Source of the DNA: an uncultured Cardiobacterium sp.
Lineage (GTDB): Bacteria; Pseudomonadota; Gammaproteobacteria; Cardiobacteriales; Cardiobacteriaceae
Assembly: GCF_938028825.1 (NCBI RefSeq)
Contig: NZ_CALIZP010000059.1
Location: 1 to 22,947, forward strand
DNA length: 22,947 bases
Reading direction: 5' to 3'
The translations under genes and the position numbers were made by a program. Under the pieces are notes generated by a model, which worked only from the letters and a program-made list of their open reading frames with translations, was not told the DNA's origin and did not search any database. This document shows positions 1 to 5,937 of this stretch, one piece after another (the stretch's first letter is position 1; every line of letters starts with the position of its first letter).

Positions 1-106
1 GCCTCTTCGCCACCGGTAGGAATTTTGTGTCCAGTGGACACAGCGGCAGCGCTTTCACCGCCGGCAGGAAACCTGCGGCAGTAAATACCGGCAGTGCGGC
101 TGCACA
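1..106. other. Window edge, no gene; two small inverted repeats
   Basis: No convincing coding frame lies here. It is just downstream of the stop of the minus-strand replication-protein continuation. A perfect inverted repeat at 26-42 has arms TGTGTCC/GGACACA around AGT. A weaker GCAGG-AAA-CCTGC hairpin lies near 64-76. Neither has a clear T-run for a terminator on the minus strand. The next island gene is presumably outside the window. Confidence 0.4.
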
Positions 107-778
107 TCAGAGACTCTCCCGTTGCGGGCGGTATCTGAACCCGTCAGTGAGTTTCTGCCAAAAGGCGTCCCCGGCCGCTGCTTCTGCGGCAGCCCCGGCC
201 TGATGTGCGGCCGCAATCCGTTGCGTGGTGTCGTCATCGGCGATGCGCAGTTGTTCCCGGACAATGGCAACTCCGGCGTCATACGCACTGTGTCCATGCC
301 AGGGTAAATCGCCGTCAGCGTTGCCGCCATGGGTTTTGCCGTCCAGCTCGCCTTTGACGAGGACGTAGGCTTGTCCCTGCCCGTCCAGCAGTACCATGCC
401 GTCAGTCAGACGGATAGCGGTCAATTTGTCGCGTAGCGCCGCTTGTTCCCGCGTTTTTTCCGCGTCAAGCAGGCGCTGGCGGATGGCCTGCAAGCGCGCA
501 TGCTGGTCACCGAGGAATGTCAGCGTGCCGCAATGGGCGCGGTAGAGCAGGGCTTCCGTGTACCTGTGCGGTACGTTCACGCGGTTGTCGAGCAAGCCCA
601 TCAACACGATGGCGGCGGTGTCTTCGTCGGTCCGGTAGTGGAAGTTCTGGCCGTTGTGCGTATAGCTGCCGCGTTTGAGCAGATTGAGCACGGCATGCAC
701 GGTGGGTTTGCCGTATTTGGCTTCCAGCGGCGCAATCAGTTCGGCGAAGCAGTCCGTGGCGAGGTAGGCGAAGGGGGT
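107..778 (-). CDS. C-terminal part of island replication protein in the -1 frame
   Basis: A 223-codon frame without a good start codon of its own: no ATG with a ribosome site, and the first plausible start is a GTG at 700, inside what looks like conserved protein. Its composition is protein-like, with an alternating hydrophobic/charged N-terminal part (TPFAYLATDCFAELI...), a LLKRGSYTHNG segment, a charged helical stretch (LQAIRQRLLDAEKTREQ) and a short beta-like VLLDGQGQAYVLV. It begins exactly where the frame of the upstream replication gene would continue after a -1 slip at Lys313, giving a 536-aa product. I do not recognise the domain. It could be (a) the true C-terminus reached by programmed frameshifting, (b) the same after a homopolymer mutation or assembly error, or (c) a separate translationally coupled gene. 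I favour (a) or (b). Confidence 0.6.
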   Translation of the reverse strand, partial: TPFAYLATDCFAELIAPLEAKYGKPTVHAVLNLLKRGSYTHNGQNFHYRTDEDTAAIVLMGLLDNRVNVPHRYTEALLYRAHCGTLTFLGDQHARLQAIRQRLLDAEKTREQAALRDKLTAIRLTDGMVLLDGQGQAYVLVKGELDGKTHGGNADGDLPWHGHSAYDAGVAIVREQLRIADDDTTQRIAAAHQAGAAAEAAAGDAFWQKLTDGFRYRPQRESL

Positions 779-1716
779 TTTCCCCTTCCCCCCACACCCC
801 CTTCCCCGGAGGGAAGATTTATTAAACCCGTAGGGTTTAATTCAACCACGCGCGTGGGTGCGCACGCGCCCGCGCGGGTACGCGCGCGGTTATATATATC
901 CCCACCATTTCCCGTCGTGGGTAACGCTGATGCATCCGTGGATAACGGGATTTGGGCGTCCCCGCCCCGTGATGCAGATTTGGATAACGCCGATGCATCC
1001 GTGGATAACGGGATTTCGGTGTCCCCGTCCCGTGATGCAGATTTGGATAACGCCGATGCACCCGTGGATAACGGGATTTCGGCGTCTCCGTCCCGTGATG
1101 CAACTTTGGATAACGCTGATGCATCCGTGGATAACGGTGTCTCTCCGCTGCACAGCGGCAGCAGGTTGATGTCATTTTTCTTGCCGTCCTGCCCCGGTGC
1201 CGCGCTACCTTCCGCCGTCAGGTCGAGATAGATGTCGTAACGGTCCCGGGGCAGGGCAAACAGCTCGTCTTTGCACAACTGCCGCAGCCGCTTGCCGCCA
1301 TGCCGCCCCTCTTCTTGCAGGAAGACCAGATAGTTGCTGTCCAGTGCCAGTACGGTATCGACCGGGGCCGGCGTGGGGAAGACGGTGTAGCGCTGCCGTT
1401 CACGCCGTTTTTTCACCACCTGCGGCAGCAGGGCGATGACCCGCAACGCCCGCAACACTTTCAGCCGGCGGCTGATGCTCGACTGGGCGGTGCCGAGCAT
1501 CTCCGCAATCTGGCGCTGGTCGGGCGTAATATGGCTGCGCCCCTGCTGCATGTCGCGGAAGAGCATCCACAGACGGATCTCGTTGCCGTCCAGGGTGCGC
1601 AGGATGTCCACATCGACCGAGAGGCGCGGCCGCAGGATGCGGATGAAAGGCGAGGGCGGCTGTGTCTCCGCCGCCTGTTGCCGGCTGATGAAGAGGGTGG
1701 GGTATTGCCTGTTCAT
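736..1716 (-). CDS. STY4528-like island replication protein (winged helix), zero frame
   Basis: A 326-aa zero-frame product. Residues about 61-97 form a helix-turn-helix of winged type (ITPDQRQIAEMLGTAQSSIS, then RRLKVLRALRVIALL), followed by a basic wing (KKRRERQRY). This resembles replication/regulatory proteins of the SPI-7/PFGI-1 class of islands (STY4528 family), a placement supported by gene order more than by sequence. Residues about 193-266 are a 21-aa tandem repeat (core PLSTDASALSKSASRDGD) encoded by a 63-bp DNA repeat that looks like an origin. After Lys313 the frame ends in low-complexity PPSPTSPR and stops, while the -1 frame stays open for 223 codons. The start is firm: an AGGAGGT ribosome site lies 5-6 bases upstream and the ATG overlaps the previous stop (ATGA). 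Confidence 0.6.
   Translation of the reverse strand: MNRQYPTLFISRQQAAETQPPSPFIRILRPRLSVDVDILRTLDGNEIRLWMLFRDMQQGRSHITPDQRQIAEMLGTAQSSISRRLKVLRALRVIALLPQVVKKRRERQRYTVFPTPAPVDTVLALDSNYLVFLQEEGRHGGKRLRQLCKDELFALPRDRYDIYLDLTAEGSAAPGQDGKKNDINLLPLCSGETPLSTDASALSKVASRDGDAEIPLSTGASALSKSASRDGDTEIPLSTDASALSKSASRGGDAQIPLSTDASALPTTGNGGDIYNRARTRAGACAPTRVVELNPTGLINLPSGEGGVGGRGKPPSPTSPRTASPN
778..784 (-). promoter_or_regulatory. Candidate -1 ribosomal slippery heptamer G GGA AAA
   Basis: Read on the minus strand in the zero frame, the codons are agG GGA AAA ccc, which fits the X XXY YYZ pattern. A one-base backward slip lets both tRNAs re-pair (GGG AAA) and continues into the 223-codon frame ACC CCC TTC. 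Purine-rich Shine-Dalgarno-like GGGGAAGGGGG lies upstream, as in known bacterial -1 sites. I see no strong downstream stem. A plain indel in the G/A/C runs is the alternative. Confidence 0.4.
782..807 (-). other. G-quadruplex motif in coding strand of replication gene
   Basis: The minus (coding) strand has four G-runs of 4, 5, 6 and 4 separated by AA, TGT and AA, which satisfies the strict G4 pattern in both the DNA strand and the mRNA. It directly abuts and partly overlaps the slippery heptamer. Possible roles are ribosome stalling, strand structure next to an origin, or a mutation-prone tract. Confidence 0.6.
821..841. repeat. Perfect 9-bp inverted repeat inside replication gene
   Basis: Arms ATTAAACCC/GGGTTTAAT surround a GTA loop, within the coding sequence for the ELNPTGLINL linker. 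It is AT-rich relative to its surroundings and lies between the G-quadruplex motif and the origin-like array, so it could be a protein-binding or structural element. Confidence 0.6.
847..899. other. Alternating purine-pyrimidine tract plus TATATATAT
   Basis: Positions 847-889 are mainly alternating CG/TG/CA steps (for example CACGCGCGTG, GTGCGCAC, GTACGCGCGCG), which favour left-handed or easily melted DNA. They are followed at 891-899 by TATATATAT, the most AT-rich run in the neighbourhood. The tract lies next to the DnaA-box-like array, where an origin unwinding element would be expected. Its role as an unwinding element is inferred. Confidence 0.45.
916..1134. other. Candidate replication origin: phased DnaA-box-like array
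   Basis: On the plus strand, 9-mers cGTGGATAA or TtTGGATAA (reverse complement TTATCCACg or TTATCCAaA) start at 937, 979, 1000, 1042, 1063, 1105 and 1126. Each matches the consensus TTATCCACA at 8 of 9 positions. A weaker copy starts at 916. All point the same way and the starts step by 21 or 42 bp, two or four helical turns. The array lies inside a gene for a winged-helix replication protein, next to an AT tract, much as lambda ori lies within gene O. Alternatively the pattern is only a by-product of a coding minisatellite. The regular phasing is seen directly; the origin function is inferred. Confidence 0.5.
919..1138. repeat. 63-bp in-frame tandem repeat, about 3.5 copies
   Basis: Units start at 919, 982, 1045 and 1108, exactly 63 bp apart; the last is partial. 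Each full unit contains two GGATAAC words (GGGTAAC in the first unit), a GATGCA(T/C)CC block and CCCCG(C/T)CCCGTGATGCA. Because 63 is a multiple of three, each unit adds 21 residues to the encoded protein. Copy number could vary between strains without breaking the frame. Confidence 0.9.
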
Positions 1717-2321
1717 TGTGCACCTCCTTCGGCATCATCGCCGCTTTCGTCTTCGTCTCCGCTGAAGCCGGCGTAGTTCTTGCAGTAGTAGCCGTCATAG
1801 ACGCGGTTCAGTTCGAGGTTGGTCGTCTCCGCCATGCGGATCAGCAGTTGCAGCGGATGCGGCTCGCTGCCCTGACGGCGGTAGCAGTTGAGCAGGTTGT
1901 TGTGGATGGTCGCCAGCATGTCCTGCATGTCCAGCGAGAGGGATTGCGGCCGGTTACGCTCTGCTTTCGGCACCCCGGCCATGGTTTTGAGGCGGTTGTA
2001 TTCGGCTTCGCCGAGGCCGAGCAGTTCGTGCAGCATCCGCCGTGAGGCACCGAGGCGCAGTGCGGTCATCACCAGCGCCTCCATTTCATCGCGTGCGGCG
2101 AGGTGGCCGAGCCGGGTTTTCAGCACGTCCGAGAGCCGGACCTCAAAGGGGCTGCTGCGGACGAGGATTTGCCGGGCATCAAGGCTGAGACGACGCAGCT
2201 GGACAATCATGCCGGCCGAGAAGCCTTTGCGCTGCAAGTAGCGGTGATGGCGAGGGTTGGCCGCTGCCGCGCTGTATTGTTGCAGGATGAAGGCCTGTAT
2301 CTGGTAATCGAAGTCCTGCAT
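1713..2321 (-). CDS. DUF2857-like island protein
   Basis: A 202-aa protein resembling the DUF2857 family, found beside parB and the STY4528-type gene in PFGI-1/SPI-7-like islands; the molecular role is unknown. The N-terminal third is helical and basic (HHRYLQRKGFSAGMIVQLRRL). The middle has a helix-turn-helix-like segment (LRLGASRRMLHELLGLGEAEYNRLK). The C-terminal part is helical and ends in an acidic tail (DEDESGDDAEGG). No signal peptide or membrane segment is present. The start is supported by GAGGAG upstream, and the ATG lies 5 bp after the parB stop. Its own stop overlaps the next start (ATGA), indicating translational coupling. Confidence 0.6.
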   Translation of the reverse strand: MQDFDYQIQAFILQQYSAAAANPRHHRYLQRKGFSAGMIVQLRRLSLDARQILVRSSPFEVRLSDVLKTRLGHLAARDEMEALVMTALRLGASRRMLHELLGLGEAEYNRLKTMAGVPKAERNRPQSLSLDMQDMLATIHNNLLNCYRRQGSEPHPLQLLIRMAETTNLELNRVYDGYYCKNYAGFSGDEDESGDDAEGGAQ

Positions 2322-2326
2322 GACGG

Positions 2327-3967
2327 CTACTCCTCACGGTCGGCGACCCGCAGGTAATCGTGGATGGCGGCGGCGAGTCGGGCAAACTGGCGCTGCGCTT
2401 CCTGTCCCTTGGCATGGATGCTGAAGCCGTAATGCAGGGCGGACAGGTAGGGGCGCAGCGGTTGCAGCTGTGCCTGAATGTCGCGCACCTGTTGCAGGCA
2501 GTCCGCCCAGTAGGGCAGGGTATCCTCCTCGCCCCGGGCGCGGCGGTAATCCCATTGCAGGTGATACCAGCCGGCAAACAGGTCGGTCAGTTCCATGTAC
2601 AGCACTGCTTCCTCGTCGTTGAAGGCGGCATCGAGCGGGTCAAGACGCGTCCCGGCCTGGGCCAGTTCTTCGCGGATGGCGCTCAGGGCGTGTTCGGCGG
2701 GAATGCAGAAAGGCGGGTCGCGCTGTTCGTCGAGATGGCGCTGCACCAGCGGATAACGCAGGCGCAGATGGCGGATTTGTTCGTGCAGTATGTCGTCGGC
2801 TTTTGCCAACGGCGACAGGGCAGGGGGGTTGGGCCCGGATGCTGTTAATCCCGTCCCGTCTGCCTCAGTATCTGTCATGCTCCCTGTGTCAGTGGGGTGA
2901 TCATGGTCTGCGCCAGCAGGGTGATGACCGTCGGCGGTATCAGCGGAGGGCGTACCGCTTGCTGTGTCAGGGGGCGGATTTGCCCCGGCTTCACCTGCGG
3001 CAGCAGCAGGGGGGCGCTGCATGGTTGCTTGGGCGGCTTGCTCGCGCTCAAACTGCGCGACATCGGCCAGCAGCTCGCTGCGGTAGAGGGTGCCGGTCTC
3101 GCAAAGCTGTTGCAGCTCGAAATACACCAGCTGCCTGTCCATGGCGAAGGCCCTGCCGATGTCGGCGCAGCAATCGGACAGCGCCGCATCGAGGCAGTCG
3201 GCGGCAAAGTCGGCATCATCAGTGGCGGCCAGGTGATCGAGATAGCCGCGTTGCGCCGCTTCGCCGCTCAGGGTCTGCGGCGCGGCGAAGCGTTCATCAA
3301 CGTATTTGCGGATGGCATGGAAAGTCTTGCGGATTTCTTCGATACGCGGTTTTCCCATGCCGGCGGCCAGTGCCTGCGGCAGACGGTCAGCGAGGTGTTG
3401 CGCGGTGAAGACAAAGACAGATGCCATGCTGCGTTTGATCGTCCATCCTTGTTGACCCAGTAGATCAACCAGTTCCCGCACCGACAGGCTTTTATCCTGC
3501 GCCTGTTCATAGAGGCTTTTCAGGCGCCAGACCGCCAGCGACTTGTCGAGCAGGGTCATCTCGCCGCGCACCTCGTTCTCGACCATGTGATGGAGGAGGA
3601 TGTCGGCATCGGAGACATAGGGGACGAAGTGGCAGCGCTGGTAGAAGAATTTCTCGTCATGCGTTTCCTGCCACAGCTGTTTCAGGGCGCGCAGGCGGGT
3701 GTTACCGCCATCGTAGAGGGTATAACCGGCCTCGCCGGGGCGGCGCGTCACTTTCAGCGGCTGTTGCAGGCCGATGGTGGCGATGGATGCCTTGATTTCG
3801 GCAAAGAGCGGATTGTCAGCACGGCGCGGGTTGAGGGCAAACTCGTGGATGTCGTCGAGGTTGATGGAAATAACCGCATTGCGCCCGACCAGGGTCTTGT
3901 CATCGGGCGGGGTGTCGAGGTTGAGATCAATACCGCCGAGGGCGGCGTCGTAGGCGTTATTGGTCAT
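2327..3967 (-). CDS. parB: ParB-family partition protein, PFGI-1/ICE type
   Basis: A 546-aa ParB-like protein, the length expected for the ICE_PFGI_1 ParB family. Residues 33-98 form the ParB/sulfiredoxin-type N-domain, with ALNPRRADNP, a GLQQPLKV strand and the box GGNTRLRAL (87-95), equivalent to the CTP-binding GERR motif. Residues about 120-185 hold the helical DNA-binding part (MVENEVRGEM, then LSVRELVDLLGQQGWTIKRS). A Pro/Ala/Thr/Asp-rich linker at about 310-400 leads to a helical C-terminal domain. The frame stays open 63 codons upstream, but ATG 3967 has AGGGAGG at good spacing and the upstream stretch is basic shadow sequence within parA. It overlaps the parA stop by 11 bp. The role is segregation and maintenance of the excised element with ParA. 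Confidence 0.75.
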   Translation of the reverse strand: MTNNAYDAALGGIDLNLDTPPDDKTLVGRNAVISINLDDIHEFALNPRRADNPLFAEIKASIATIGLQQPLKVTRRPGEAGYTLYDGGNTRLRALKQLWQETHDEKFFYQRCHFVPYVSDADILLHHMVENEVRGEMTLLDKSLAVWRLKSLYEQAQDKSLSVRELVDLLGQQGWTIKRSMASVFVFTAQHLADRLPQALAAGMGKPRIEEIRKTFHAIRKYVDERFAAPQTLSGEAAQRGYLDHLAATDDADFAADCLDAALSDCCADIGRAFAMDRQLVYFELQQLCETGTLYRSELLADVAQFEREQAAQATMQRPPAAAAGEAGANPPPDTASGTPSADTADGHHPAGADHDHPTDTGSMTDTEADGTGLTASGPNPPALSPLAKADDILHEQIRHLRLRYPLVQRHLDEQRDPPFCIPAEHALSAIREELAQAGTRLDPLDAAFNDEEAVLYMELTDLFAGWYHLQWDYRRARGEEDTLPYWADCLQQVRDIQAQLQPLRPYLSALHYGFSIHAKGQEAQRQFARLAAAIHDYLRVADREE

Positions 3968-4967
3968 GGCAGCCTCCCTGTGCAGTAGTGCCAGTTTCCG
4001 TGGGGTTCGCTGTTGCTTTCGGCGCAGGGCAATGCGGGGCATCGGTGGCTTGATTCGTCCCCGTCCCGGGTGACGATATTCTTTCCCCATCATCCTTGCC
4101 GCTGCCGTTCGCCGCTGACAATGCGGCTTTGCCGCCATCGAGACGCAAATCGGCATAGTGCGGCAGCAGCTCGTGGATGACCGCCTCCATCACCGACACG
4201 GCGCTGCGCGGGTCATGCCGCGCCGTTTCCAGACGGTGCGCCGGCTGGCGCTGGCTGATGCACTGTTTCCACACCACCCGTTGCGGGATGGCCGTGCGCA
4301 GCACGGCGATATGACGGGCAATAGCACCAAAATTCTTGCGGATGGCGGCAATCGCCGAGCGGGTCTCGATGGTGTGATCTTCGCGGTTGATGAGGATGCG
4401 CAGCGGCGGTGGCTGATCAGTAAAACCCATCGCCGCCAGACCGCGAACCACATTGGAGTAGATATTGATGGAACGGGGCAGCTCCTGGGTGCTGATAAGG
4501 TCGGGCGTGGTTGGGACAATGACGATGTCGGAGGCCACCAGTGCCATTTCCTGCAACTGGCCCCGACCGTCCTTGCCCTGGGTATCGATGACGATGATGT
4601 CAAAGTCGCCCTCCACCCTGGCCAGCATGGTTTTCAGGGCAAAGGAGGCGGAAAACTCCTCGCGCATCCACTGGTTGAGGGTCTCGCCGTCATCATTGTT
4701 GGCAATCAGGCTGATGCGGGGGAAAAGCGTGCTGCGGATGGCGTAAGCGTCTGATTGGGTGACAAATTCCACCAGTCCCGGACCCTGCCGCAGTTCTTGT
4801 GGAGTGCAAAAGAACTTGCTCAACGAGCCCTGCGGGTCGAGATCGATGCAGAGGACGTTGAGGCCCATATCGGCGAGGGCGCAAGCGCCGTTAATTGCCC
4901 AGGTGGATTTGCCAACGCCCCCCTTGCTGGATACCAGAGACAGCTTTTGTGCGCGATTGAGGTTCAT
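3957..4967 (-). CDS. parA: ParA-family partition ATPase
   Basis: A 336-aa Walker-type partition ATPase. The deviant Walker A KGGVGKST is at residues 15-22, the A' motif DLDPQGS at 42-48 and Walker B DIIVIDTQG at about 123-131. The ATPase fold ends near residue 285, followed by a Ser/Gly/Thr/Pro-rich tail of about 45 residues with no recognisable domain. GGAGG precedes the ATG, which overlaps the stop of the 109-aa gene (ATGA). In many related islands a dnaB-type helicase follows parA; here parA runs directly into parB. The tail could be a linker or a relic of lost sequence. It probably acts in the cytoplasm with ParB to stabilise the element. Confidence 0.85.
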   Translation of the reverse strand: MNLNRAQKLSLVSSKGGVGKSTWAINGACALADMGLNVLCIDLDPQGSLSKFFCTPQELRQGPGLVEFVTQSDAYAIRSTLFPRISLIANNDDGETLNQWMREEFSASFALKTMLARVEGDFDIIVIDTQGKDGRGQLQEMALVASDIVIVPTTPDLISTQELPRSINIYSNVVRGLAAMGFTDQPPPLRILINREDHTIETRSAIAAIRKNFGAIARHIAVLRTAIPQRVVWKQCISQRQPAHRLETARHDPRSAVSVMEAVIHELLPHYADLRLDGGKAALSAANGSGKDDGERISSPGTGTNQATDAPHCPAPKATANPTETGTTAQGGCHDQ

Positions 4968-5293
4968 GAGCGGCCTCCGGTGGTAGCAAAGAGCGAGTCT
5001 TGGAAGGCTGCGGATTCATCGGGCGATGCCGGGACGGCAGCGTCACGACTGGAAGCCAGGATGCCCTCGGGCAATTGCTCGTAAGGGCCGAGATACTGAC
5101 GAATGTCGTCAAGGCTGGCATGGGCGAAGAAATCGGTTTCAAGCACCTTGCGGATGCGCGAGGAAAATTTCTTGGCGGGGCCGGCTTCGCGAAAATAGGC
5201 GCAGATGCCGGGATGGAGATAGACGCGCACCAAGACAGGGGCGGCGGTCAGGTTGAGCAGATGGAACTGCGCGGGTTGTTGGTTGCCGGGCAT
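4964..5293 (-). CDS. Unknown 109-aa protein, first gene of the partition operon
   Basis: I do not recognise this protein. It is soluble and mixed alpha/beta: a hydrophobic strand region (FHLLNLTAAPVLVRVYLHPG), a basic segment with FREAGPAKKFSSRIRKVLE, then an acidic, Ser/Ala-rich tail. The start ATG has GGAG about 8 bases upstream, and the stop overlaps the parA start, so it is translated with parA. A promoter must lie in the 340-bp gap upstream; a TATAGA word near 5327-5332 on the minus strand is a weak candidate. Its position suggests a partition accessory or operon regulator, which is inference only. Confidence 0.65.
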   Translation of the reverse strand: MPGNQQPAQFHLLNLTAAPVLVRVYLHPGICAYFREAGPAKKFSSRIRKVLETDFFAHASLDDIRQYLGPYEQLPEGILASSRDAAVPASPDESAAFQDSLFATTGGRS

Positions 5294-5585
5294 GGATTGT
5301 ACTCCGTTGAGATGGACTGCATGGTTCTATAACCGGCAATACCCGGCACATGATGAAAAATGCCGCTGCTTAGCGGGTGCGAATGGTCTAGGGCTGTCAG
5401 GGGGCGGGTTCAGCCGCCACGCCATCAACTTCCTAGAATGAATATTATGTTCGCTATTTATCTCGCTAAATCTGGGGAACGCGCCACATTGGCCGCCCCT
5501 GTGTGCAGCGGCGACTCAAGAGCCGGGTGTTTATTCCGTTTGGCAATCTTGCGCAAATCTCCACATGAATCTCCCGCGTCATCGC
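5294..5585. other. Gene-free gap, likely island/chromosome junction
   Basis: No supported gene. It separates the minus-strand island operon from the plus-strand chromosomal arfA. It contains an AT-rich patch at about 5436-5472 (the most AT-rich part of the left third) and a CCGCTGCTTAGCGG imperfect palindrome near 5362-5375. In PAPI-1/PFGI-1-like elements parA (soj) lies next to one attachment site, so the boundary is probably here, but no tRNA fragment or obvious att core can be identified without the other end. Confidence 0.4.
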
Positions 5586-5591
5586 TATAAT
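5586..5591 (+). promoter_or_regulatory. Consensus -10 box of arfA promoter
   Basis: A perfect TATAAT lies 44-50 bases upstream of the likely arfA start. No good -35 is visible at 16-18 bp, so recognition may depend on an activator or on the -10 itself. The transcript would begin near 5598, giving a leader of about 30-40 nt. Confidence 0.5.
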
Positions 5592-5634
5592 GCGCGCCCC
5601 CTGCGGGTACTCTTACCACACACATATGGAGCAC

Positions 5635-5937
5635 ATGATGAACAGACGCACTCTGCATCTCGACCTGCTGCACAGCGGGAAATACCGCCAGCACATCGTC
5701 AAGGTCAAAAAAGGAAAAGGCGCTTTCAGCCGCCACGAGAAACATAAAAAACACCACCGGGATGCAGGTGGTGTTTTTTTATGTCTGTTACTTTCATGCG
5801 CGGCAAAAGCCGTCAAGCGACGTAGTTGCCGGGTTCGCGCCAAGCAGCGTCAATACCAGCCCGTCAGGCGGACCCGTTGGGGGGGAAAGGTTTTTGTCGT
5901 GTACGAAGGCCCGTTACCCTGCCTTTGGCGGGGATAA
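5635..5937 (+). CDS. arfA: Alternative ribosome-rescue factor ArfA, made from non-stop mRNA
   Basis: ArfA recruits release factor RF2 to ribosomes stalled at mRNA 3' ends when tmRNA is insufficient. The first 45 residues match the family: a leucine-rich helix start (LHLDLLHSGKYRQHIVK), the hallmark KKGKG (residues 25-29) followed by aromatic-basic AFSRHEKHKKHH. A perfect intrinsic terminator begins in the coding sequence at codon 38, and transcripts ending in its T-run stop at about codon 46-48 without any stop codon. The formal reading frame runs to 5937, but the residues after about 48 (Cys-rich, then basic and random) look untranslated or degradable, as in other arfA genes. GGAG precedes tandem ATGs at 5635 and 5638; ATG 5626 is a third option. 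Identification rests on KKGKG, size and the internal terminator. Confidence 0.75.
   Translation: MMNRRTLHLDLLHSGKYRQHIVKVKKGKGAFSRHEKHKKHHRDAGGVFLCLLLSCAAKAVKRRSCRVRAKQRQYQPVRRTRWGGKVFVVYEGPLPCLWRG
5746..5780 (+). terminator. Intrinsic terminator inside arfA reading frame
   Basis: A perfect 13-bp stem (AAAAAACACCACC / GGTGGTGTTTTTT) with an 8-nt loop, ending in seven T. It lies before any in-frame stop codon, so it produces a non-stop arfA message. The A-run on the 5' side also makes it a possible terminator for minus-strand transcripts from the transporter gene. Confidence 0.85.

Noticed and set aside
919..1138. CRISPR-like repeat array
   Set aside because: The 63-bp units are contiguous with no variable spacers, lie in a coding frame and have no cas genes nearby.
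837..1175. Several long open frames on both strands across the 63-bp repeat
   Set aside because: The repeat length is a multiple of three and GC-rich, so all frames stay open; only the frame continuous with the winged-helix part and ribosome site is credible.
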